DNA of 17,209 bases from Dissophora ornata (Eukaryota > Mortierellomycota > Mortierellomycetes > Mortierellales > Mortierellaceae): assembly GCA_025201705.1 (NCBI GenBank), contig MU617271.1, forward strand, positions 1-17,209. Direction: 5' to 3'. Each line of letters starts with the position of its first letter. Positions within the stretch are counted from its first letter, which is position 1. Below, in pieces: positions 1 to 8,737 of the stretch. Below the pieces are notes generated by a model. That model had not been told where the DNA came from. It searched no databases and saw only the letters and a list, made by a program, of their open reading frames with translations. The position numbers were made by a program, and so were the translations under genes.

Positions 1-998
1 GCTTAATTGTCCTGAAACTACTTTAATTTCGCCGAGAAAAATATGCGCCTCCGGCCTGGCTATTATCGCTTGCACTACATGTGACACTTTAGACCGAGAG
101 CATTAATCATATGATAAAGAGTGGGATGTTCATGTACAAAAGTGATGGTTTCGTTCACATGGATAATAGAAAGATTACCTCATCAAATGCATACAATCAA
201 CCGAGCCAGACTATCTATGCATAGGGCTGTGACTCTATTGGCTATGTGATTTCTCAGTGTGCCTATACAGCTCGGCGGCTGGAGTGGATGGTCCAGTAGG
301 CTATGTTAGGGACCCAAGTCTGGGCCTCACGAATCGACACGACTATGACCTAGACCTAGGCCTGGATCCCGGACTTCGACTCAATGGCGCTGTGCTGGTC
401 TGGTCTGGGCTCTCTTTTTGAGCAATTGACTGACATTGTGTCTTTCTTTTCACTCGGGAGGTTTTGTCTTTCTTATGCGCATCTCGCCACTTGATCCATC
501 GCTTTCCATAGGCGGCATTTGTCATAGGAGCTCTTAGTTTCTCGTTTGAACTTTGACATTCGACCTTGCGCCATTCTCTCCATTGCTCTTAGTTGTTTCT
601 GGTCCTTCTGTCCTCTGGTTCTTATTTCGCAATTTCACAGTGGCGGTGGTATCGTCTGGGCACGAGCCATTGGTCAGATTGAGCTCCAATTGTAACAGTG
701 GTCCGTGCAAATGTAAATAGAGGTGCAGAACGCACTAGGCCCCAGTTTCATTGGTACGTGTTTCGAAATGAAAATTCTCACAGGCCGCGTGTCCTGAACC
801 TAGGCTTACTCAGGCACCTTATTTTTTGCTGTGCTTTGGAATGTTACGTCGCCAACCAACTCCCATTCCTTTTCAAAAAAAACTCACGCCATCCTTCTTA
901 TTAACATTCAATACCATTGCCACCCATTCATTCCAACGTATTCGCCATTCTCTAAACCCAATCGGTCCAAAGACTTTCAGTGCGAAACCAATACACAA
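1..998. other. Left-edge region without a convincing gene; 5' flank of the Ycf45-like gene
   Basis: No reading frame here has the length, motifs or splice context of a gene I can name. The minus strand between about 340 and 600 has a lysine/arginine/tryptophan-rich open stretch, but two frames look equally protein-like and neither shows a domain, so I do not call it. Positions 855-925 are pyrimidine-rich with an A-run. Together with the lack of introns in the following gene, this fits a short 5' untranslated leader directly upstream of the ATG at 999. Confidence 0.5.
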
Positions 999-2327
999 AT
1001 GATTAAAGCCGCCGTCGAGGCCGCAGCGAAGGAGTGTTTCAACGGCAGTAACACCATCCCCCTCCCTCAATTTATCCAGGCACTCCAGAGGCGAAAGGTC
1101 GTCACTCGCAAGCACCTAACGCGGATCATTGAATCCACAGATTATCTCGCATGGTCAAAGTCCAAAGAAGAGGTGCTGCTCACGAAGCCCTTCAATAACC
1201 CTGCGGCGTCTCCCAAGGTCGTTAACCCTGCGGCTCCCAAGGTCGCAATAGCCAAGGTCGCAATAGCCAAAAAGTCTACCCCTTCTCCCGCTGTACACTT
1301 CGAGACAAAGTCGGTTCGTCCTCTGTCTGTCCATTGTGACATGGACGCTATTGCAGATATTCTCCGTGACATCGCAATCGAGCATCTCGATTTGGAGGAC
1401 ATCGGGGTGACTGACATTTTCATCGATGTGGGATCAAACATGTCCATCAAGATCAATGGGCAGTGTGTTCAGTATGACATAGTGATCGATCATTCCGATG
1501 TCTCCACTATTCTGCAAAAACTGCCGGGAGGCGCGCCAACAGCCAAACAAAGCAACCGTGTGATATTCGGATATACCCTCCATCGTTTGGCAACAGTGAC
1601 ATATGACGGCATCATCACCGGCGTAACCATTAGAGTCGGTCGGAGTGTGTCAGGACTCCTGCCTGTGTTTGAGGGGCTCGTAGAGCAAAAGAACGTCCTT
1701 CTGTGCGGCTCCCCTAACGTTGGGAAAACGACAACTCTTCGCGAGATTTGCAAGTATCTCTCCCGCGGCAAGTGTCTGTGCTTGATCGACACGTCCGGCG
1801 AGGTATGCGGAGAGACCGGAAACAAGGGCCTTATTGTAGGCACCTCACGGGTCTTCCGGCCTGTAGATCCTACCAAACAGTACGCGACACTGCTCGACTG
1901 TTTGAGAAATCATTCGCCAGACATCATCGCAATCGATGAGCTGAACACAAAGGACGAGGTGGACGTATGCCAGACCATCGCACTGAGGTCCATCCATATG
2001 GTTGCCTGTGTCCACGGAAACATCCAGGACCTTGTGTTCAACCCGATGCTGAACAAGGCGCTCGGGGGGTCGACAAAAGCTCTCGTTTCGGACCGGGTTG
2101 CGGTTGACGGAAAAAAGGTTGTCATGCAGCGCACTTCACGTCCTATTTTCGACGTAGTGATTAACATTACGAGGTCATCACACGGACTCGAGTATGCATT
2201 CATCGAAGACGTCGCCAATAATGTCAGCCGCATCATGCAGGGCAAGCCGATCCACATCCGCAGAAGACGCATGGTCGGTGACGAACTGCTGGAGAGCACG
2301 GAGGAAGTCTTGTATCCCTGCGAGTGA
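999..2327 (+). CDS. Ycf45/SpoIIIAA-family P-loop ATPase, single exon
   Basis: A 442-residue protein from the first in-frame ATG (context ACAAATGA). The frame is open back to 831, but only from a GTG. Seen: Walker A GSPNVGKTTT at residues 237-246 (Lys243), the following DTSGE loop, Walker B DIIAIDEL at 308-315, the sensor-like VHGN at 338-341 (AHGN in relatives) and RPIFDVVINI near 381-390. The upstream segment ending GVTIRVGR also matches. These occur in the order and spacing of the chloroplast/cyanobacterial Ycf45 proteins and Bacillus SpoIIIAA. Those are hexameric-type AAA+/secretion-ATPase relatives; SpoIIIAA works in the SpoIIIA sporulation channel, while Ycf45 has no settled role. The C-terminal R3H domain of many Ycf45 proteins is absent. 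About 130 N-terminal residues are unrelated and include short A/P/K/V repeats. There is no intron, unlike the neighbouring spliced genes. I see no clear targeting peptide. Family assignment is firm; cellular role in a fungus is unknown. Confidence 0.88.
   Translation: MIKAAVEAAAKECFNGSNTIPLPQFIQALQRRKVVTRKHLTRIIESTDYLAWSKSKEEVLLTKPFNNPAASPKVVNPAAPKVAIAKVAIAKKSTPSPAVHFETKSVRPLSVHCDMDAIADILRDIAIEHLDLEDIGVTDIFIDVGSNMSIKINGQCVQYDIVIDHSDVSTILQKLPGGAPTAKQSNRVIFGYTLHRLATVTYDGIITGVTIRVGRSVSGLLPVFEGLVEQKNVLLCGSPNVGKTTTLREICKYLSRGKCLCLIDTSGEVCGETGNKGLIVGTSRVFRPVDPTKQYATLLDCLRNHSPDIIAIDELNTKDEVDVCQTIALRSIHMVACVHGNIQDLVFNPMLNKALGGSTKALVSDRVAVDGKKVVMQRTSRPIFDVVINITRSSHGLEYAFIEDVANNVSRIMQGKPIHIRRRRMVGDELLESTEEVLYPCE
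1196..1268 (+). repeat. Nested short tandem duplications inside the ATPase N-terminal region
   Basis: The block TAACCCTGCGGC..CTCCCAAGGTCG occurs at 1196-1221 and again at 1223-1245, the second copy 3 bases shorter. It is followed by two adjacent exact copies of AAGGTCGCAATAGCC (1239-1253 and 1254-1268). All keep the reading frame and encode an NPAA..PKV and KVAIA linker, so slippage has expanded the region between the N-terminal part and the ATPase core. Confidence 0.85.
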
Positions 2328-2792
2328 TAGATAGAGGTGTGTTTTATTCCATCAACTGCCCACCTTCATCACAACCTTGCAAAAGGTCTATCTTCTGTAG
2401 TTTCTGTAGTACCGCACCGACCATATCCGTGCCCGACTGAGTTGGAATACACACCCTAAAAATTCTACGCAACGTCCCACTCCATCATAAAAAAAGGCTC
2501 TCGTCAGAATCAAAGTCACGGCACTGCTCATCATGCTCATCACAGCTCCATCCCGCAACCATGAATGAGATACGCGACTACCAAACGGTGCCTACAAGGG
2601 TCGCGACGCGTGCCAGACGTGCCTAGCAAAGTAGCCATTGGCAGCCGACGCGGGGAATAGGGCATCTAGACCGCGCCGGCCTCCGCGGTGGGATTAGTAT
2701 AAAAGGTAATAGCTTTACTACTATGAGTGAACCCCTGGCAGTCTGCAATAAAGCCATTCTAGTCTTCTACTCACCTTCCACTCTCCACTTAC
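2328..2792. other. Intergenic, 3' flank of the ATPase gene
   Basis: No coding potential recognised. It holds the 3' flank of the ATPase gene and, on the minus strand, whatever follows the last visible exon of the broken gene at 2793-4049. A TATAAAA string occurs at 2698-2704, but no plus-strand gene starts downstream, so I do not call it a promoter. Confidence 0.5.
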
Positions 2793-4049
2793 CTTTTGGT
2801 CTGCCTCGTCCTCGCCCGATGTAGACGATGTGGACTTGGACTCCTCCTTCTCTGCCTTTCTCTTGCCTGAAATCACCACCTCCGCTGCCTCGGCGAGACC
2901 GTCTGCGAACTCGTTTAGCGCCTTTATCTCTGAAGACGCATTCGTCACAAGGATGCTTCTGATGGCATCCTCACCTTCGAGGGGATCACACTCTTCAGTT
3001 GAATTTGAAGCAGTGTAAGATTGGTCGGCTCGATTATCTTCTGGAGGTGCCTGCGAAGAATTAGTGGGTTGGGGTGGCAGGAAGGAGCAAATGGACTATG
3101 AGTTGGGGGGGGGTTTCTTCATTTTTGTTTTCGTCATTTTTCGTTCTTCGTCGTTTTTCCTTCCGTCTTTCTCAGTACCTGCCGTCGCCGCTCGTGCCTT
3201 AGCATCTTTTGAAGGTTAGCCTGGATCGGCGGCGGGATCCCATCATTAGGTTTTTTTGAGGACGGATTAGCTTTTTTTGAAGTTCTTGTCCTTGATGTTG
3301 ATGGCGATCCATTTTTCCGGGAGTGAGGAATGGGGCTCTACTGTTTGACAGATGGAACTCGCAAAGGCGATGCAGAGGACGTTTTTTGGGAAGATGGAGG
3401 ATTTATAGTGGAGGGAATGAACGTTCGCGAAGGAAGGGGTAATCTACAATGTAGTGGACTCTGGAGTCATCGCGCTATTTGTCATAGTGGCCCGCAAGGC
3501 AAGGCCGACACCATGTTCTGCATGCTTTCGCTCTGCTTCTCTTGGATTCGGAGCCTCCCCGCCGTGCACTCAGCAAAGCGAGTATCAAAGACGAATCCCA
3601 ACGACGAATCCATTTCCTTCCAGCATTGCTTGGTCCTGCAACCGCATTGAATGCATCATCGTCACCTTCCTGTCTGTTGGATCCCGCGTTAGGATTCTCG
3701 TCACTGCAATTAGGAGCGCCCTTCCTCTTCTCCATTCCCTTGACCGTGCTGCCTGACAACACGACGCAGTCCGCATCCGAGCTTTCGACATTATTCGATT
3801 CGATAAGATCGACTTCACCAGTGGAACCCGGTCGAAATAGAACAGCAATGCACTATCCAGATAGTTTAAGGAATTGGGCTGGGTAGAGCGGTCACCTTCG
3901 CCGGCAGTTGGCTTACGGGCAATGTTGTCCTAACGGTTCATGATATCCCTCGCATCGAGCAACTCCCAGTCGAGTTTCGCAAGTTCAGGGTTACGGCTGA
4001 TTCTCTCAAGAAAATAGACTTTCATCTCCTCAAATGCTTTGACCGTTAC
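2793..4049 (-). pseudogene. Broken spliced gene of an unnamed family (paralogue of the fragment ending at 6414)
   Basis: Protein-like pieces follow one another on the minus strand. From about 4049 to 3940 a charged helical segment contains KAFEEMKVYF and KLDWELLDARD and is then interrupted by TAG. From about 3815 to 3620 an acidic, S/N/D-rich segment reads VDLIESNNVESSD and later AVAGPSNAGRKW. Next comes a shifted frame with RLRIQEKQSESMQNM and a stop near 3487. A clean 86-codon exon at 2793-3050 is flanked by acceptor TTCTTCGCAG and donor GTAAGT; it ends in KALNEFADGLAEAAE, GKRKAEKEES and STSSTSGEDE. The in-frame stop and frame change between pieces that should be continuous argue for decay. 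I recognise no domain. The last exon aligns with the plus-strand copy at 6155-6320. An active gene with unusual splicing cannot be fully excluded. Confidence 0.5.
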
Positions 4050-4168
4050 CTGGTGAGCACATCATATTTTCCTGGCATCTCCATGCGTCCCGAAAAAAAA
4101 TATATTTAGTTTTGAATAGAGATACCAGAGATACAGCAGTTGGCGAAGCAACAAAGAAAGTGGAGAGC

Positions 4169-4183
4169 AAAAAAAAAAAAAAA
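4169..4183 (+). repeat. A15 homopolymer
   Basis: Fifteen consecutive adenines between the broken minus-strand gene and the pyrimidine-rich flank of the membrane-protein gene. It could be a simple slippage run or the tail of an old retroposed insert; no matching target-site duplication was found by eye. Confidence 0.8.
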
Positions 4184-4254
4184 GATAACTAAAGGTCGGC
4201 TGTGCACCATCTCAACGATCTTGGTGTTCTAGAACTCACTGTGCCATGAATAAA

Positions 4255-4731
4255 TACGGCTCCTCCTCTCTCTTTCTCGCCCCCTTCGCTCCCTCTGCAC
4301 TCCTGTCCGTCCTCTCTTTGCATCCCTCTGTCGTCTCTTCCTGTCAACTCCCCTCCTGACACACTCTCACCCACATCCGTTAGCTGTTGTCTGTCCAGCT
4401 CTCCTACCACGCCGCTCCGCAGAGATAACCTCCAGGCACACCCAAGTAGAGAGCGCTTATCATCCATCCTTCCAATACGCTTGTCAAGCCCAGCTGATCA
4501 AAGAAGGCGCCTCTATATTGCACCCCCTTCCCGGTGCCCCGCCTCGTTAATCTCCTTGACGTCCTGGTACACTTTGGCGACTACAACAAAGACGAAGCCT
4601 TTACTTAAGCCGCACCAAGTCCCTAGCCACGACCTCCCCTGGCCTCGTTCGGACCTCGCCTCCCAGAAGGTCTCGCCTGCCTCGAATTCTAGGATACCAT
4701 CGTCCGGTGATTTTTCCAACAGCCAGTGAGA
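4255..4731 (+). promoter_or_regulatory. Pyrimidine-rich promoter/5' leader of the membrane-protein gene
   Basis: The plus strand is strongly C/T-rich from about 4258 to 4400 and again around 4520-4560, just upstream of the ATG at 4732. An AATAAATAC string sits at about 4249-4257. CT-rich coding-strand tracts before start codons recur in this window (also before 13830 and, on the minus strand, before 13337), so I read this as a local promoter/leader feature. The short open frame at 4481-4729 has no protein-like character and is taken as leader sequence. Confidence 0.4.
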
Positions 4732-5334
4732 ATGGGTGATTTCGAAAAGTTCACGCAGGTCGTATTTTTGTTGGCAGCCCTTTTCCTCGATGGCTGGGTT
4801 TCATACAGCCTTTACGAACAGATAGGCCATTTCGACTGCAACCTCTTCAATGTGTTGAGTGCCGGCGTCATCCTTGGTGTATCAGCACTGGCGATGATAT
4901 TTATATTTTTTAGGGTTGTGACCGGGTTGATGATACACAAAAGTGATTTTTGGTGGGAGCCAGTTTCTCGAGGAAAAGCATTCTGCCACATCCAACACAT
5001 TTTTGTTCTTCGAGCAATATCGATCATTTTGACAGCATGGGATGTTACCGAGGCAAAGGACAATCTGTACTCCGCCACCAAGATCGTCAACTCGCTTTGC
5101 GCGATAATATTCTCCACCGCAATGTATTTTGCAGTCAACGTGTATCATAGTCCGCTTGCGTCTTGCAACACTGAATCCGTGTATTTTATGTATGCCAAAA
5201 TGGCTGCGGGGTCCACCATGTTGTTGATGACGCTTTTGGAGATGATCATACTCCACACGCGGAAGGGTGGCAAGAATGGCGATATCAAAAAGTGCTCCTG
5301 GATCTACCAATACCAAAAAAATAATTTGCCTTAA
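4732..5334 (+). CDS. Orphan multi-pass membrane protein, 200 residues
   Basis: An intronless frame from ATG (MGDFEKF) to TAA. The frame extends 6 bases upstream only through a GTG, so 4732 is the start. Hydrophobic segments lie at about residues 8-28, 41-68, 88-104, 115-138 and 154-175, predicting four or five membrane spans. The third is the weakest and contains charged residues at its end. Loops are short and the C-terminal tail is lysine-rich (RKGGKNGDIKK), probably cytosolic by the positive-inside rule. Cysteines occur at 36, 85, 123, 145 and 188. I recognise no transporter, tetraspanin or rhodopsin signature and no family name. It sits between two inverted, apparently decayed relatives of another gene family, which may mark an unstable region. 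A broken larger gene is possible but nothing suggests missing exons. Confidence 0.65.
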   Translation: MGDFEKFTQVVFLLAALFLDGWVSYSLYEQIGHFDCNLFNVLSAGVILGVSALAMIFIFFRVVTGLMIHKSDFWWEPVSRGKAFCHIQHIFVLRAISIILTAWDVTEAKDNLYSATKIVNSLCAIIFSTAMYFAVNVYHSPLASCNTESVYFMYAKMAAGSTMLLMTLLEMIILHTRKGGKNGDIKKCSWIYQYQKNNLP

Positions 5335-5338
5335 TAAA
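5333..5338 (+). terminator. AATAAA poly(A) signal overlapping the stop codon
   Basis: The hexamer AATAAA begins on the second base of the TAA stop of the membrane-protein gene. If used, it would give a very short 3' untranslated region. Confidence 0.4.
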
Positions 5339-5410
5339 AGTACAGGTCTCCAATACAATGAGCCAGCCAGAGCAGACGAAAAAGACCCGAGGAAGTAATA
5401 TCTACCCCAC

Positions 5411-6414
5411 ATTCAGGAACTATTCGCAATAGAGACGGAGATTCCCATCATCGGCAACAACCATTCAACAAACAAGAATGTCGTGACAGAGCTCAAGGTC
5501 TGTTTCTTGGGTGGGAGAGCGAAGAATGGACACTCGAGCGACAACGGACAGCATATTCGACACCCTATCAACAACAACACACACCGTTGATGAAAGCTGG
5601 AAGAACCCAAGGTATTTTTTATTACTTGCTTTTGACCAAAAAAAAAAAACAAGAAGGCAGTGAATGAGGATTGCGTTCATTCTCGGAACACCTCAAGGAA
5701 TGCGATGCTCATGTGTTTCCACTGCAGCAAAAGTTCTACGCGTGCTCACCGGTTCTACTCCAGTATGCCAAGCATGAGCCCTCGTTCTTCCTAGAAACAG
5801 TCCCACTTGCATGGCCATCACCAGCTGCACCATCGCGCGCAAATTGAAATGCAGGATCGTTGTCAGCATCATCACCTCTAGTTACCCCCTCTGACATACG
5901 ACCGAACGGTGTCGCTCCGCAGTCGAGGAAATCGGCATCAGCAACAACGTCAAGGACATCGACTTTGCACTCAATGCGTTACCAACCTTCACAAATTGCA
6001 AATGGAGCAAAAGCGACAACGGGTTCGAATTAGAAAAGACTGGAAGCAACAGCTGTGGCAAGGATCATGCTTTTTTTTTGAGAGCCACCCTCACTAGGTT
6101 GTTCTTTTGCAGCCCCTTTCTCAAGTCAGCCAACCGAGAATAAGGTTTCCTTCCTTGATAGTGAAGACGCGTTTACAAGCGTTATTTCGAAGAACGCGTC
6201 TCCGCAGGCAAAGGCGCTTTTCGAATTCGCAGGCAACCTCGCTGTGGCAGCATCGGAGGTGCTGATTCTAGACAAGCGGAAGGCAGAGCAGGAGGAGTCC
6301 GGACCCGCATCATCAATATCAAGCACGGATGTGGGATCGGCGAGGGAATCAAAGCGTACACGACGAGCGACCTGCTTTGAGAAGACAGACGTACCACATG
6401 CATCATCAGGATAA
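5411..6414 (+). pseudogene. Fragmentary gene of the same unnamed family, inverted relative to 2793-4049
   Basis: Several short protein-like stretches lie in order on the plus strand: about 5411-5500 (ELFAIETEIPII), 5527-5611 (DSIFDTLSTTTHTVDESWK, then a possible GTATTT donor), 5686-5845 (FPLQQKFYACSPVLLQYAKH, ended by TGA) and 5919-6070 (IDFALNALPTFTNCKWSKSD). Last is a clean terminal exon from 6113, after acceptor TTCTTTTGCAG, to TAA at 6412-6414. That exon contains EDAFTSVISKNASPQAKAL, EFAGNLAVAASEV and KRKAEQEES, and ends in a basic ESKRTRR motif that could be a nuclear signal. It aligns with the exon at 2793-3050 on the other strand. Whether the whole is a working multi-exon gene or a relic is open; stops between pieces and no clear set of splice sites favour a relic. 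No domain recognised. Confidence 0.42.
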
Positions 6415-6703
6415 GCCCAGAGGTCAGAATTGCAGAAGACATGGCGATCATGGCGCCGGCGAGTCCAAAACCTTATTACACAGTGAGAGTGCCATCGCAG
6501 TCGAATAGTTAGTATGCATCACGCTTGATGTGCATATTGGTTCCCACGGGGGATGTAGGCCGGCAGTTGAATCCGCAACGTGGTAGGACTTTCATTGTTC
6601 ACTGCCACAACTCAGTTACTGCGGCTATTCCGATTACACCTGCATCTTGGCGCTTTGCGGAAACTTTGTTTTCGTGGCACCGGAAACTCGATCCGAGATC
6701 CTT

Positions 6704-6710
6704 TATAAAT
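6704..6710 (+). promoter_or_regulatory. TATA box of the serine hydrolase gene
   Basis: TATAAAT in the context CTTTATAAATACC lies 74-80 bases upstream of the ATG at 6784 and is followed by a C/T-rich stretch (6720-6745) suited to transcription start. The 6415-6700 stretch upstream has no gene that I can support. Confidence 0.6.
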
Positions 6711-6783
6711 ACCCCTACATATTCCTACATCTTTCCCCTTTCCACTGCTCGATATATCCCGTAGTAGTAATCACGGCCGTAAA

Positions 6784-8737
6784 ATGAAGGTCGCTCTTAT
6801 ACTGTTTCTTGGTCTCCAGTGCTTCTCAGTCACTCATGGAGTGCAACATAGTTTTACTCGGCCAGGTACGTTGTCATCTTCAAACTATCCAACACCAGTC
6901 AGAGTGCCTGCTAGAATGAGAATTGACACCTTTTCCAATACCAACATGTAGAACTATTGTCAAATTTGCGCGAGGCTCTCGAGGGTGCAAGACTTAAAAC
7001 CGGATCCACAGGCATGAGTGTTGCCGTTATTCACAAGGGCAAACTCATTTTCGCAGAGGGATTCGGAAAGAGGAATCAGCATGAACCATTCACACCAGAG
7101 GTAATACCTTTTTTTTCTTTTTTTTTTTTCCTATTTTTTTTTCTCTGGAGCCCATTGGTGGTAACATCGCCGGTGCAAATTTCTACTCCTCAACATAGAC
7201 TGTGATGCCGATTGGATCTTTAAGCAAGTCGTTCACAGCTGCCGCAATCGGGGAACTTGTTGCCGAGGGAAAGATGGACTGGGATACAACCCCTGTTTCG
7301 AAATACCTACCAGAGTTCCAGCTCCATGATAGACTTCTTACTTCTCAAGTGACAATCCAAGATTTACTCTCTCACCGCACTGTAAGATACCATAAGCTTA
7401 TCGCACAAGTCAAACATACCACATGTGTCTCTATTGACCTAAAAAAAATGCAAACTATATTTTAGGGAATCCTTAATGATGCCATTCCCTGGATGTGGAC
7501 CTTAGAGTCGAAGAGTATTCTCATTGAGCGTCTCAGGTATATCGAGTCAGACTCCAAGTTGCGGTCCGATACCATGTACAGCAACAACATGTATGCGGTC
7601 GCAGGCGAGGCAGCAGCAAACGTCGCGGGTATGCCCTATGAGAATTTGGTTGCGGAGAAGATCTTTAAGCCATTAGGGCTGTCCAACATTGGATTCTCAA
7701 CCCCAGAGATGAGCAAGCGATATCGTAACTTTGCCATGCCATACACAGCTGAATCGTTCGAAGACGCGCAGAATGGAAGATATATCGAATTACCGCTGGA
7801 AGATATGACGCCAGCAGATCAAGCAGCTGGAGGTATTCACACTAATGTGCTGGAACTTGCTCGATGGGGACAAACTGTCATGAGACTCGGTGAAATGGAC
7901 GGCAGACAGGTCTTGAACAAAGACAGTGTTATCGAAGGACTCAGTGGGCACTCCATTTTCAGAAAGTATCGAAGCACATCAGATTTTTCTCCATCATCTG
8001 CATATGGTTTTGCCTGGCTTTTGGATACATACAAAGGGAACATTATGTACCAACACAGTAAGTTTTTCATGTGGACGATAAATCCTCTACCACATCTTGA
8101 TGATGGATAATATTTTTTTGAAAAACCAGCAACTTATAATTTTTCGCTTTTTTTCGTTGCCTATCTAGCTGGCCATGTCATCGGTTACAAATCCAACATG
8201 GTCATATTCCCAGATTCAGAATTAGTCGTTGCTTTTCTCTTGAACGCCGAATTCTCTTCCCTTCTGCATGTTCCCTTCTACATTGCGGATGAGCTCCTTG
8301 GGTTACCAAAGACTCAGGACTGGATCGGCGACTTGGCTGTCAATGCCACTAAGCAAAATTTCGACGACATTGAGAGTCTCGCCAAAGGAGACTTTCCACC
8401 GCGTATCGAGAACAAGCCACCCTCGCATGAGCTGGAGGACATGGTGGGTGAATATTCGAGCCTAGTCAATGGCAACATATCGATCAGTCTCGTGAGAAGC
8501 GAGGGAGTAGGGATGCTTCATATCAAGCTAGCAGCGTTTGATGGTGTGTTGGAACATTATCATTATGACTCGTTCAGCACTTCATTAAGCCATGCCGGAT
8601 TCAAGATCGGAGTCCTTGTGTCATTTGTGACAGGCCAAGACGGCAAGATTGAAGGTCTCAATCTTCCGGGAAAGATCGAAGGACTCAATCTCCCGGGAAC
8701 GAGTGAGAGCGACAAATTCAAGAAAATAAGCAAATGA
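6784..8737 (+). CDS. Secreted serine hydrolase of the beta-lactamase/penicillin-binding (S12, AmpC-like) family
   Basis: Five exons fit in frame: 6784-6865, 6952-7100, 7199-7381, 7466-8057 and 8169-8737, giving 524 residues. All four introns (84-111 bases) have GT donors and TAG acceptors. Residues 1-20 form a signal peptide (MKVALILFLGLQCFSVTHG). The serine beta-lactamase fold motifs are all present: S84-L-S-K87 (nucleophile and base), Y176-S-N178 and H335-T-G337. HTG appears only after the fourth intron is removed, which supports that splice. Residues from about 410 on match the lipocalin-like C-terminal part of fungal family members. The family covers peptidases, esterases, lactonases and beta-lactam hydrolases; the substrate cannot be read from sequence, and antibiotic resistance should not be assumed. 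Odd feature: a duplicated nine-residue block near the C-terminus. A TATA box lies upstream. Confidence 0.9.
8642..8695 (+). repeat. 27-base in-frame tandem duplication in the hydrolase gene
   Basis: Two adjacent 27-base units (8642-8668 and 8669-8695) each encode GKIEGLNLP, with differences only at third codon positions. This shows a duplication retained under protein-level constraint, lying about 15-30 residues before the stop. Confidence 0.9.

Noticed and set aside
343..600. Lysine/arginine/tryptophan-rich open stretch on the minus strand
   Set aside because: Two overlapping frames look equally protein-like, no start context, splice pattern or domain is visible, and the length is short.
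831..998. Upstream extension of the ATPase frame
   Set aside because: It opens only with GTG and encodes leader-like sequence without conservation to the family; ATG at 999 is the first methionine.
2698..2704. TATAAAA string
   Set aside because: No plus-strand gene begins downstream; it lies behind the ATPase gene and antisense to the broken minus-strand gene.
3105..3113. G9 run as a G-quadruplex or regulatory element
   Set aside because: A single G run without the further runs needed for a quadruplex, located inside a decayed gene.
4481..4729. Plus-strand frame just before the membrane protein
   Set aside because: Begins at a TTG, composition follows the CT-rich leader, no domain and no splice link to the downstream gene.
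6784..8737. Antibiotic-resistance beta-lactamase
   Set aside because: The fold motifs are those of the broad S12/AmpC-like family, whose fungal secreted members have varied substrates; resistance cannot be inferred.
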